Source of the DNA: Sodiomyces alkalinus F11
Lineage: Eukaryota > Ascomycota > Sordariomycetes > Glomerellales > Plectosphaerellaceae
Reading direction: 5' to 3'
DNA: 64,000 nt
NCBI RefSeq assembly: GCF_003711515.1
Contig: NW_021167079.1
Coordinates: 4,077,476 to 4,141,475 of the forward strand
The notes under the pieces were generated by a model that saw only the letters and a program-made list of their open reading frames with translations, did not search any database and had not been told where the DNA came from. A program made the translations under genes and the position numbers. Every line of letters starts with the position of its first letter. The first letter of the stretch is position 1. This document shows, piece after piece, positions 46,945 to 56,914 of the stretch.

Positions 46945-47289
46945 GTACACCTCCCCCAGGGTTTTAAAGGTTAGCGCGGATACGAACGAGTATAATTGGT
47001 TACGGATAACAGGGAATCCCGGTAGGGTAGAGGTACATCCAAATATATAAGACATATCACCCTTTATAAGTACCTATACTTACTAGATCTCGCCACTGCC
47101 CCTATCATCCCCACTATCACTACTATCACCACCAGGGTAGTCCTAAGATAATCCTCAAGATCGTCATATGTCTTTGTACCTATCTATATAAAATAGGTGG
47201 AAAAGTACGGATCGGCAGGCTAATCCAATGATTGATAGGATGTGGGGCGAATTCACAAGCTAACCTTTAAAACCCTGGTGGAGGTGTAC
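46945..47289. mobile_element. MITE-like element with 31-bp terminal inverted repeats
   Basis: The left end 46945-46975 and the right end 47259-47289 are reverse complements over 31 bases with one mismatch; the inner part reads AGGGTTTTAAAGGTTAGC. If the outermost TA (46946-46947 and 47287-47288) is the target duplication, the element is 339 bp (46948-47286) with ends beginning CACCTCC. The interior codes for nothing. Size, TA flanks and lack of coding capacity fit a miniature element moved by a Tc1/mariner (pogo/Fot1-type) transposase, but no transposase lies in this window. Because GTAC itself is a palindrome, the exact boundary between repeat and target site is uncertain by one or two bases. 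Confidence 0.7.
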
Positions 47290-47905
47290 TAGGTATATTC
47301 TGGCCCACCATTCTTGACTAATCGCTTCAAATGCGCAAGCGCCAGCCATGGTGATGATGACCTGATTGTACGAAGTACTCCGTACCATCTCTCACCTCAC
47401 AGCTACCCCCACGAAAGCATCCTCTCCCGGAGCGCCCAGCAACGTCGGGACTACTTCCGTACCTTTTTTACAACCACCTGACCCGGTATACTCGCATCTG
47501 GGTGCAATAATAGATAGGCATCCTACGATCTGCGGCCCGACAACACTCATCGGGTTACTCTCACCGAATATCAACAAAGTACTAGAGGTGAGCTCCATGT
47601 TCGACCGCACTCCGTGTGCCATCTCTTGCCGTCACTTACCATACCTACCTAGGTAACCATACTGTTGACGTTCCTCCCCCCGCGGTTTATATTTCCCCCC
47701 AGTCCACAGTCAGTTAGCGTCCCAGTGGATAGCCCTCGGCCCCGGGCCCCGGGCCCCTGGTCCCGAGGTCTTGGTGCCACGTTCCTGTCCCTGCGCTTGA
47801 TACGGCGTCAAAGTATTGCACTCTCTCCCCCAGTGCTAACTTGGAGGCACTTACTAGCACTCCGATACGAATCACAGGACGGCCCCTTCTCAGTAGTCAC
47901 TCATC

Positions 47906-49571
47906 ATGGCCGCTGTGAGACCGGGGCTGGAGGCCTTCTTCGACCAGATTCGCCTCCGAGGGGGAACAGTCGTCGAAGGTGTGCTTTTCCAACGGAAGTC
48001 TTCGTTTGTAGCGGGGACGTACTGACAAGAGCTGCCCTTCCCAGAGACTCCCAAATTCGATCTGGAACTATACATCCAGAGCTATACAGGTACACTGACT
48101 TGGAGTCTCTTGCGTTCACCGGCGCCCGCTTATCTGTTCTCTCCCGTAGGTCGCACCCGGTTTGAACGTCTTCTGACTATTGGACGTTGCTGCATTCCGC
48201 TCTGTCTGGAAGCATTGAAGGCAGCTGTGGCTGAAGCCAAGAGAGGCAATGATGTCGGCCGATACAAAGAAGTGTACGAATGTATCAGAATTGCTGCCCC
48301 GTCCTCCCCGGAGGGGCTCTTCGACCAAGCATGGGTCGACAGGGTGACACGGGAAAACCGAGCTCAGACACACCGACTAGAAGTGCAACTTAAGGGATAC
48401 AAGAACAACCTCGTCAAAGAAAGCATCCGGGTCAGTTTCCCCAATCTGTATCAACCTTACCCCGTTGGGATCACTTATACGGTCATTGTCTAGATGGGTA
48501 ACGAGGATCTTGGACGTCACTTTGAGAGCATTGGAGAACTCGCCAGCGCCAGCGAGGCCTACAGCCGCATGCGCCCCGATGTTAGCACGTCGAAGCAGAT
48601 TGAGGATGTGGGCAAACATCTTATTGACGTCGCTCTTCAACAACGTGACTGGCCCATGGTTCTCGGGAGCCTCGCTAAAATCACCAGCATCCCGAGTGAG
48701 GACCACAAGGCGCTTCAGCAGTACAGCAAAGTCGTCCATGGCATCGCATTTATGAGCTTGGAGCAGTATCGCAACGCAGCCACCGCATTTCTTCAAATCA
48801 ACGCGGGCAAGCATTTTAAAGCGACCGCCGACTACAGTCACATCGCGAGCCCCAACGACGTCGCCGTATACGGCGGGCTGTTGGCCCTTGCCACTATGGA
48901 CCGTCAAGAGCTCCAGATCCATGTTCTTGACAACCAGAACTTTCGGCCAATTCTGGAGCTGGAGTCCCACATCCGCAAAGCTATCTCCCACTTTGTCAAC
49001 GGCCGTTATTCGGCTTGTCTCGCAATTCTCGAGTCCTACAAGCCGGACTACTTGCTCGACATTTATCTGCAAGAGCACCTTCCCAGGATCTATTCCACAA
49101 TTCGCAGAAAGTGCATCGTTGAGTACTGCCGCCCCTTTTCTCGCATCACTATCGGCAGTCTGAGAGAAGCCTTCTGCCCCGCGGGCGAGCCGATCATACC
49201 GGAGCTCGTCAACATGATCCGTAGCGGCGTCCTAAAGGCTCGCATCGATAACATCGATGAGGTTTGTCGATTCCCTCCCATACAAAAAAAAAAAAAGGCA
49301 ATCAAATTACTCATTATTTTGTCAATAGGTTCTGGTTGCTATGAATTCGAACCCGCGAAAGGCGATGCAAGCAATGACCCTCGAGAGGACCAGGCTCTAC
49401 GAGAAGGAGGCCATGGAGCGGATACGCCGAATGAGCCTCGTTGCGGCCAACATGGAGGTGAAGAACGCGAAGAAGCTTACAGCAGCGCAACGTGCAGGTC
49501 AGGAGGAAGTAACTGATACGTGGTTCGACAACAGTGGAGACCCAATGGCCACGGTAGAGAGTCAGGCTTGA
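47906..49571 (+). CDS. CSN1: COP9 signalosome subunit 1 (CSN1/CsnA)
   Basis: Five exons (47906-47978, 48045-48089, 48150-48430, 48494-49261, 49329-49571) encode 469 residues. The order of motifs is that of CSN1/GPS1: PKFDLELYIQSYTGRTRFERL near residues 26-45, a helical TPR-like RPN7 region (about 100-260), and a C-terminal PCI domain (about 290-410) with SRITIGSLREAF and KARIDNIDEVLVA. A charged tail follows. CSN removes Nedd8 from cullins; in fungi it controls light response, development and secondary metabolism, and the F-box protein in this window would belong to the ligases it regulates. Two donors are weak (GTGTGC at 47979, GTCAGT at 48431), yet they are the only choices that keep the conserved frame. 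The last intron contains a run of 12 A. Confidence 0.94.
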
Positions 49572-50464
49572 CCTCGGTCTCCCATTTACTCAGCAAGCGA
49601 CTGGTGATTGGGGAATATCAATACTCATGGCGATGCACAGGGCCTTGTCACTTGAGTCACGGGTTTATCTATTAACTCATCACACAATTTCATGCATCCT
49701 TATGGAGTAGTGAGAGCACCTCGGGCGAACATGGGAAGATGCGACTTGGTCAAGACTGTCAGCCTCAGTCTCCAGACTAGGTAAAGGAAATACCCCTGAC
49801 GGACCACTTCTCTGGGATCGCAACGGCGGGCGCATTTTGCACATGCGGGCATCCTAGCACGTACATGTAGAGACGGTAGCTTCAAGAATACGAATGCACT
49901 CGGTGTGAAATGACGAAGAGGCTTCATCAACCTTTGCTGAGAAACGATGAATTTGTGGTTCCCAGGCCAAGTCGGGATTGTCAAGACAAATCATGCGGAT
50001 TCGGGTCCGACACGGATAAGACGATCAAAAGGGGGGCAAGGCATAGGAATTCCACGATTCTAGGGACGAACGTCTCTTGGAGAGCGGGCATACACACCCC
50101 GTCAGCTTACACAGTGCCCCTTATTACCATGCGAACTCCTCACGCATGCCCAGAAAGAAGCCATGGAGTTTGACCCACCTCGTATCTTCCCTTGCTCACA
50201 TAGGAATACGAATAGAAGACACAGAAATCACGTTTGCCCCGCTGATTGACAATCATGGCCAAATGCAATCTGTATCCGTACACTTGCCAATCCCAGACAC
50301 CGCAGGCCGGAACTCCTTCCCAGATTCCAAATACGATGTTACCAACACCTAAGGCCTTTGCCCTGAATTTTTCGACGACTACCTCGGCGTGACAGATGGA
50401 AAGCGTGCAGGAAGATGGGCCAGAAAGCGTAAAGCCACACTCCTCTGTCGATCTGCAGGGCGTT
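49572..50464. other. Convergent intergenic region
   Basis: Between the 3' ends of CSN1 (plus) and Prp18 (minus). No gene, RNA or repeat recognised. Confidence 0.5.
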
Positions 50465-51574
50465 TCAACCCATCAACTGCCTCACGTCTTCAGGCGGCCA
50501 ACGGACTTGCGCAAACGTCAGGCAGCGCTTGATGCTTTGCAAGAATTTTCGCGTGACTTCATTGCCCATGACGTGTCCTCGCTCGCCGCCGTGTAGCTTC
50601 TCGCGGGCGCTACGCTCGTGAATGCCCACCATGGTCACTCCGATGGGCCAGGCGGCCTTGCCGATCGAGAGGCGCAGGTACCCATCATTGGCGTCGACGT
50701 AGCGGCGCTCCTGCGCGGCCTTGACGATCTCCACGATGGGCTCAAGAAGGGAATCTTCTATGTCGCCCTTTTCAAACTTGCGGAAAAGCTAAACAGCAAA
50801 TGGGAGTTAGCTAAAACGTGAACACGGCCAAAAGGAATAGGCGCAGATGTGAAAGCGTACCGGCTTCATGTTCTCGCGGCTCTGCACCATGGCCGCATAC
50901 GCCGTCTTGCTCGCCGTCGTATCTGTCTTTTCCGCCTCCATGGCCCGCTGATATTCCGTCAAAACCATGGTGAAGTAGCTCGCCAGCTGCCGGAACAGCC
51001 ACTTCCTCTCCTCCTTGTCCTGCGGCACCCGACCATCCACCTTCATATCCTTCTCCTCCACCAGCGCCAATGTCGTCGGTATCGGGCCCTGTGTAACCAC
51101 GGTGGTGAGTCGTCGGTACCGCCGCAGCCGTCCCCTGTGTCCTTCCCCGAATGACACCGCCGGCTCCCCTAGTTGGCGCAGTTTCGCCCGCAGCTCGTCG
51201 TCGGGGATGTCCTCCATGCCGTCTTCCAACTCGTTCGTCTCCTCGCTCGTGGCCCGAGAGAGTGGCGGCAAGCCCAGGCGTTTCCTCCGGGCCGCCTCCT
51301 CGGCGGCTTCTTTCTCCTCCCGCCGCCGTCGCGATTCATCGGCGAGACGGCGTCTCTTCTCCTCGCGTTCCCGCGCCTCTTCTGCCGTCTCGTCCTCGCG
51401 CTTGCGCTTGGCCTCCGCTTTGGCTTGGCGCTGGGCTTCGAGCCGAGCCTGCTCGGCGAGATAGGCTTCCCTTCGCTTTTGTTCGACTTCGGATCGCTTG
51501 ATATATTTGGACGGTGTGGCGACCTCCTCTTTGCTCTTGGAGAGCTCTTTCGACATGAGAGCGGCGAAATCCAT
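50465..51574 (-). CDS. PRP18: Prp18 pre-mRNA splicing factor
   Basis: Two exons on the minus strand (50861-51574, 50465-50788) encode 345 residues. The N-terminus MDFAALMSKELSKSK is typical of fungal Prp18. A highly charged coiled coil (about 25-105) and a PRP4/SFM-like segment (EDIPDDELRAKLRQLGEP, about 125-142) follow. The C-terminal Prp18 domain starts around 190 (WLFRQLASYFTMVLTEYQRA) and ends with the conserved loop region GKAAWPIGVTMVGIHERSAR. Prp18 acts with Slu7 in the second step of splicing and stabilises exon interactions with U5 snRNP; nuclear. The 72-bp intron has a CTAAC branch and keeps phase 0. It shares a 550-bp divergent promoter with the Sap18 gene. Confidence 0.95.
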
Positions 51575-52124
51575 GTCGGCGCCGGGTGCCTGTCAAGGCG
51601 GATCGTGACCAGATAGATTAAATTGCGATAAGTATAGCTCGACTGTGATGATCGTTGTTAGTTGCTCGTCGGCCTGTGGAGAGGTACGCTTCGTTATTCT
51701 AAAGTCTTCGGTATGAGACAGGACAGCAGCCAATTCAATACGGGCGGTTTCTGGACAAGCCGATAACGAGCCCAGCAGATAAATAAGGTAGGTAGTGGAT
51801 ACCTTTATAAGCTAAACTGGATCCTGGATCCTGCTGATACTTTATTGCTTAGTCATCTCCCCATCGCATTCGCGTCCGCAGCACTACTCCGTGATTACTA
51901 CCGTGTAGCTTTACGGAGAGCTCTCCCATCTTGGCTCACGATGCGCAGGCAAATACAGCCGAATGCTCCCCCAGAGAACTATAATTCCTGACGGCGATAT
52001 TACACCCACTATCACGAATTAGAACCCCTGATGCAACGTAATGATGACCAACACAACCTAACGAACTTGAAGCCTACCGACGAGACGGAAAACGAAAGGA
52101 AGCACCAGCTGAGGCCCTTCCACG
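51575..52124. other. Divergent promoter Prp18/Sap18
   Basis: 550 bp between the two start codons. A duplicated GGATCCT motif lies at 51820-51835 and a GGTAGGTA motif near 51790. No other feature seen. Confidence 0.55.
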
Positions 52125-52995
52125 ATGGCGACGCCGCCAATTGACCGTCACGAGGCCACGCCGTTCCTCCTCCGCCTTTTTTACAGGGAGGGCTCCTTTC
52201 ACAGGTAGGATAGGCATATGGTCTTCGAAAAGACGATCCTTGGCAGTTAAGAACAAAGCAACCACTAACAATACTTCGTACGGCCATGCCAGGCCCGAAG
52301 AGTTCGCCGCTCGACCCCTCCCCCCATCTCTCCCCCTCTATGCCTGGCACGACTGCACGCTCAACGAACTCGCTCTCCAAGTCGCCGCCGAGCGGCCGTC
52401 TCTGCTGCCAACACCAGCCATCGGGACCCGCCTCGCCTTCCGGCTCGTGATTCCAGACACGCGAGCAGGCGCCGGCGCAGCCAGTTCAGACCCCCACCAT
52501 CGTCATGCTCCACCGCGATTTATGGTCAAGGACCTAGGCAGTATAGTTATCGGGGGAGACGTACCGGGCGTCGCAAACGGCTTTGACACTGTTGATGCCG
52601 AGGAGCTCGTCGGCGTTGCAAGGAGGCCCCCATCTCCCATCGGCGAGAAGGCGAAAACGGGCGGTTCCGCGGGTGACACGACGCTCCAAAGTGCCAAGTT
52701 CGTGATCGGGGACTACATTTCTTGCGCCATCCTCCCGCCGTTACCGGATGGGTCTATAGCACCAGAGCCGAGCGCGTGGGAGGCGCCACTAACTCGCAAC
52801 GCTAGAGGGCTGGGAGATTCGGGGCCATATGCACGCGGAGGACGACGCGATATCGGATTTGGACGGGCGAGAAGAGATCGTGGAAGATCGGGACTGGGAA
52901 GTTTTGTTCCTGAGGGAGAGTGGCGGAGGGGGGAAAGGGTACCTGGGCAAGCGCCTGATCGATCATGGGGAGGCCGGCGCGGACGGGGACGATGA
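52125..52995 (+). CDS. SAP18: Sap18, Sin3-associated histone deacetylase complex subunit
   Basis: Two exons (52125-52204, 52293-52995) encode 260 residues. Exon 1 gives the start of the SAP18 ubiquitin-like fold (RHEATPFLLRLFYREGSFHR). Exon 2 continues with PEEFAARPLPPSLPLYAWHD, CTLNELALQV, TRLAFRLVIPD, a divergent insert, then FMVKDLGSIVIG and FVIGDYISCAILPP. The C-terminal Gly/Arg-rich tail with GEWRRGER is common in filamentous fungi and absent in animals. SAP18 joins the Sin3-Rpd3 deacetylase complex and, in animals, the ASAP splicing complex. Without the first exon the protein would lack its first β-strand, so the ATG at 52125 is preferred over any downstream start. A loop of about 50 residues between LGSIVIG and FVIGDY is longer than in animal SAP18. 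Confidence 0.93.
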
Positions 52996-53235
52996 GAAAC
53001 TGAGGGCATGCATGGGGAGGCTGTCTCAAATTGGCGTTCTGGGTCTCGGGACGGTTAAAATTGGGCTTGATTGGCGCATCCATACCCCCTTATCGTAATT
53101 CCGGCGAGCATCATATCATCACGCTCTTCAAACCGCGTAGCTGCAACCGAAGAAACCAAGCTGTGGTAACAAATCCTCTATTGCCACTATGGGCTCCGCA
53201 TATCTCGTTATGTACAATCCCCCGTCCGATTTCCT

Positions 53236-53620
53236 TTACCGCTCAACGAGGAGGTCGCCCTTGCGCTTGGCTCGGAGGTCCCACAGACCCTGAAATGGCG
53301 CGGAAGTCAGTCAGCAAGGCGTTTCGTTGCAGCCCCCCTCCGTGTCACCCAACCTCGAGGAACGAACTCACATCAGTCTTGTATGCGATAATTCCCATGA
53401 TGGTCGGCACGACAACGGCGTACATGAAAGTAATGCGGGCTGTCCTGGGTGTCCAGCGGAAGTAGACGTGTCTGTTGGTCTGCATGTCTAAATGCGCATT
53501 GGCGTCAGCTTATCACCGCCTTTCCATCTTTCCCAATTGCCCTTTAAACATCGTTTCTTGCGCAGTGAATAGGTGTTCGAACGTACTCCCGAGCTTGACG
53601 AAAGCCGGGTCCATGGCCAT
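53236..53620 (-). CDS. Small accessory subunit of mitochondrial complex I (B15/NDUFB4-like)
   Basis: Three short exons on the minus strand (53587-53620, 53372-53487, 53236-53289) give 67 residues. The protein reads MAMDPAFVKLGNMQTNRHVY, then FRWTPRTARITFMY, a hydrophobic helix (AVVVPTIMGIIAYKT) and a basic end (GLWDLRAKRKGDLLVER). The RxxYFRWTPRTARI block followed by one membrane helix is the pattern of the small fungal NADH:ubiquinone oxidoreductase subunit annotated as B15/NDUFB4-like. Splice signals are GTACGT...TTTAG and GTGAGT...TTCAG. The exons are too short to appear as long open frames, so the gene is easily overlooked. A second ATG two codons in could equally be the start. It ends 240 bp from the convergent Sap18 gene. 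Confidence 0.88.
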
Positions 53621-54536
53621 TTCTAGAGATCACAAAACGTTAGCTGTGACGATGGATGGGAGGACGAATGGTGCTAATTGTCTCACTGTTGTGCTGCACG
53701 CCGCCTGCCATTTTGAATATGAAAGAGCCGCGCTCTTGTTATACTCTGGGAGAAAGGGGTCGAAGATGGTGTAGAAGCGGTTGTTGGCGGAGTTGGTCGA
53801 GCTCACCCGTAGGAGATGTCGTCTTCCCCAAGACCGAAGGTCGAAATCGGAAGTGGTCAACTTCCTAGATTAGGTAAGCCACGACTTCAGGCATGTGCCT
53901 TGGTTCTAAGGCTGCACTCCGCATCCGTACGTACCTAAGGTACTCTTGTATTAGGTAAGGTACAAGGTTTCTCATCTCAATTGGCGAAATCGAGTCATTG
54001 AGGTACCTAATTAATTATACACCTCAGTTAACGTGTGGAATGGTTCAAACAAGTTATTCTGAAAACAAACCAGTCCGGAAACTCATTAAACTGTTCCTTT
54101 TTCTTTTTCGTTTTCTTTTTCTTTTCTTTTTCCTTTTCTCTTTAACTTCGATTTCTTATCATCTCGACTTCTTGGGTCCATCTCGGGTTACCTCTACGTT
54201 ACTTCACAGCTCAGTAGTCACGCTCTTATATGCCGCCTCTGCAAGTCTGTTGTCCGTTGTGGAATTGGTAATGAGCACATACATGATCCGGCTCAACTCC
54301 CGTATCTGATCACCGTCTACTTCGTATACAAGTGACTGGCCAGTTAGGCACTCGACAAGACATCTGCAGGTTTGATGGTACACCACCGTACCGTTTGGCC
54401 GGATGGGCCTGAACATCTGGATCGAGTTTTGAAGAGCACTAGGCTTTGTATGAAGGGGGTCCGTCAGCGCCAAACAGGGTATCTCTATATTGATGATTGT
54501 TCTCGTCTAAGTAACTCCAATAATCCTCGTGAGTAT
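53621..54536. other. Intergenic region with CT tract
   Basis: Upstream of the complex I gene and 3' of the cyclophilin gene. Contains a GGTACC/CCTAAGG cluster (53925-53965) and a T/C-rich tract (54095-54143). No coding region recognised. Confidence 0.5.
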
Positions 54537-56273
54537 TTACCAATTGTCAAAGTCCCGAAACCCACCGGCCTTCATCTTCTTCTTCGGGGGCTCTTCCCAT
54601 GTCTCTGGGAGGTCCTCAACCGCTGTTCCCTCGTACTCCTGCGCCCGGGCCGCCGCAAGGTATTTCCCGACCCCGGCAGCCGACCCATCCCTAGACTCGA
54701 CAGAGCCGTCCGCCCTGATCCTCTTCCCCGTCCACGTTGTCCTGTCGTCTTCGGTCCCCCCGCTCCGCTTCGTGGCCTCCTTTTCCCGCTCGGCGGCATC
54801 CTGTGCTTTTTTCTTCTTCTGGAATTCCTCGAATGGGTCCACGTACATCACCACGTCCCGCATGATGATCTTGTTCAGCGGCCTGTCCGACCCGTCCGTC
54901 GGCACATCCTCCAGTTTCGCCAACACGTCGAGGCCGCCCACTACCTTGCCGAAGATGGTGTGCTTCCGGTCCAGGTGTTTCACCGCGCGGTACGTGATGA
55001 AGAATTGACTCGAGTTGGTGTCTTTGCCCTTGTTCGCCATGCTGAGCATCCCCCGCTCGCTGTGCGTCAGCGGCCCGTCAAACTCATCCTGGAAGTTCTT
55101 CCCCCAGATGCTCTTCCCGCCCCGCCCGGTCCCCGAAGGGTCGCCGCCTTGGATCATGAAGTTGCGGACGTTTCGGTGGAATGTGACGCCCTTGTAGTAC
55201 CCGGTCTGCGCTAACCTGGTGAAGTTCCACACCGCGCGCGGCGCGAACTCGGGGTACAGCTCGACGTTGAGATCGCCGAGGTTGGTTTCGATGCGCACGT
55301 ACCCCTTGATCTTGACCCGCTTCGGCTTCAGCATGTACTCCTCGTCCGTCAGTAGAGCCCGCTCGCCGCTAGTCTCGGGCGTCAGACCCGTGCTGGTGAA
55401 GCTCGCGGCGGCCCTGCCCGTGGTGTGGATGGCGGCGTTGGGCGCCACCTTCTTCTCCTGGATCGCGGGCTTGCGCTGCGCCGCCGCGGCGGATGCGGAT
55501 CTGCCGACGAGAGCACCGGACGTCGCTGACCGGTTGACATCGCCGCCGGCCTCCCGCTGTTTCCGAGCCTTCTCTACGGCCTCTTTTGCCCGGAGGACCT
55601 TGTTTCCCATGCTGCCGAGCGCGCCGACGTTGACATTCCCTTGCTTGCGCTCCTCCTCTTGCTCCGGGGTCAGCAGGGCATCCTGGCCCTCTTTGATGTA
55701 TTTGAACTGGCTCAAGTCGCGGCTGGCGGCATTCTGTGGGTCCTGGAGGGTGATGATGTCGGAGCGGCTGAACTCTCTGTCGTCGACGAGGTCGTGCCAG
55801 TTCTTGGCTTTGATGTTCATTTTCTCGACGGTGTCCCAGGCAAAGACGTTGGCGTACGTGTCATGACGGATGGCGACAATGTGCGTGTTGTCGGTGAAGA
55901 CTTTGAAGGAGACGGGGTCGATAAGATCGCCCTGCCCGTCGCTCAGGCCCGTGCTGGTGCCGCGAGAATCGGTGTCGGCATTGCGTGCGAAGTTGAGCTT
56001 GATGAGGTCCTTGGCGGCCAGCGGTTCGCCGTCGACGGGATTGGTCTCGTGCTTATCCAGCCATGAACTGATGACCTCGACATCGAAAATGGTGCCATCC
56101 TTGGTGCAGACGGGATTCTTGAAAGGCTGGAGGCTGGCGGCGCAAAAGTTGAAGGGAAGGCGGCGGAACGACGCGCCCGGCCGAGAGTTGCGGGCGCCAG
56201 CTGAGGCGGAGTAGTTGTCACCGCTCGACCACTCGCTATGGGTGATGTATAACTTGTCGGTCCCTTTTCCCAT
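54537..56273 (-). CDS. PPIL2: U-box cyclophilin, PPIL2/Cyp8-like peptidyl-prolyl isomerase
   Basis: An intronless frame encodes 578 residues, the usual length. MGKGTDKLYITHSEW is the family N-terminus. The U-box lies at about 38-110 (FNFCAASLQPFKNPVCTKDG, TIFDVEVISSWLDKHETNP). The cyclophilin domain (about 325-482) has RIETNLGDLNVELYPEFAP, YYKGVTFHRNVRNFMIQGGD (the active-site FHR and QGGDP region), GMLSMANKGKDTNSSQFFI and HTIFGKVVGG. A Lys/Arg-rich tail with KRSGGTEDDRTTWTGKRI follows. PPIL2 is a nuclear protein of the spliceosome with a ubiquitin-ligase-type U-box. The aromatic that normally binds cyclosporin is not obvious in this form, as is usual for PPIL2. Confidence 0.96.
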   Translation of the reverse strand: MGKGTDKLYITHSEWSSGDNYSASAGARNSRPGASFRRLPFNFCAASLQPFKNPVCTKDGTIFDVEVISSWLDKHETNPVDGEPLAAKDLIKLNFARNADTDSRGTSTGLSDGQGDLIDPVSFKVFTDNTHIVAIRHDTYANVFAWDTVEKMNIKAKNWHDLVDDREFSRSDIITLQDPQNAASRDLSQFKYIKEGQDALLTPEQEEERKQGNVNVGALGSMGNKVLRAKEAVEKARKQREAGGDVNRSATSGALVGRSASAAAAQRKPAIQEKKVAPNAAIHTTGRAAASFTSTGLTPETSGERALLTDEEYMLKPKRVKIKGYVRIETNLGDLNVELYPEFAPRAVWNFTRLAQTGYYKGVTFHRNVRNFMIQGGDPSGTGRGGKSIWGKNFQDEFDGPLTHSERGMLSMANKGKDTNSSQFFITYRAVKHLDRKHTIFGKVVGGLDVLAKLEDVPTDGSDRPLNKIIMRDVVMYVDPFEEFQKKKKAQDAAEREKEATKRSGGTEDDRTTWTGKRIRADGSVESRDGSAAGVGKYLAAARAQEYEGTAVEDLPETWEEPPKKKMKAGGFRDFDNW

Positions 56274-56914
56274 CGTGATGGTTGGTTGAAGGGCGGAGAG
56301 CGGAGGGTGGAAAGAGGAATTGAATCAATTGATCCGTAAGTACCGGATTCTCGGGCAACGTCCTGGATGTACAAAGTTCCCAGGTACATGTGCTGAGAGA
56401 GTACTCCGTATGAGGTAGCACGTGTGCGAGTATATTATTCATACGGTATGGCGCACAAGCCGTCTTGTGTCCACTGTGTTCTTTGTACTGTGGTTTCTCG
56501 AACTCTTCCAGAAGCATTTGATGAACCTTCCTCCTCTCCACGGTATCCCGACCAGGAACAGAAGGTAGTGTACATCGCAACCGAAAGCTCTACAGAGGTA
56601 TGAGCTCGTTGCATAATATTTTCGTTGGGATAGAAGACGCTCCTGTGAGTTTGTGTGCGAATAGGGGAACCATTCATTGCAAGATCCCGTGTCATTTTAG
56701 GCTTCGCCAATGATCGAATTCTCATGCTTTCCAACCAAAGCAATATCTTTATTTCTACATCTAACCCAACATCATTATCGGAACGTCTTCTTTCGAACAG
56801 GCCTCTGAGTGAAGAATACGTCTCTCCCTGCCTCTCTTGTCCCGCCACGCTCCTGGTTTCCCCGTCCGATATAATCACGGGTACAATATATTCCCGAGAT
56901 GATCCGAGCCTCCT
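56274..56914. other. Intergenic region
   Basis: Promoter of the cyclophilin gene and 3' flank of the MFS gene. Only a TACTCCGTATGA motif near 56403 noted. Confidence 0.5.

Larger units (their letters stand above)
43207..47905. other. 4.7-kb gene-poor region
   Basis: The longest stretch without a recognised gene. It holds T-rich homopolymers (44263-44290), a 22-bp perfect palindrome (45114-45135) within a cluster of GGTACC-type motifs, short GATGACC-like direct repeats (45720-45752), the inverted-repeat element (46945-47289), and a GC-rich GGGCCC/CCCGGG stretch at about 47740-47768. Open frames are short and carry no family signature. Confidence 0.55.
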
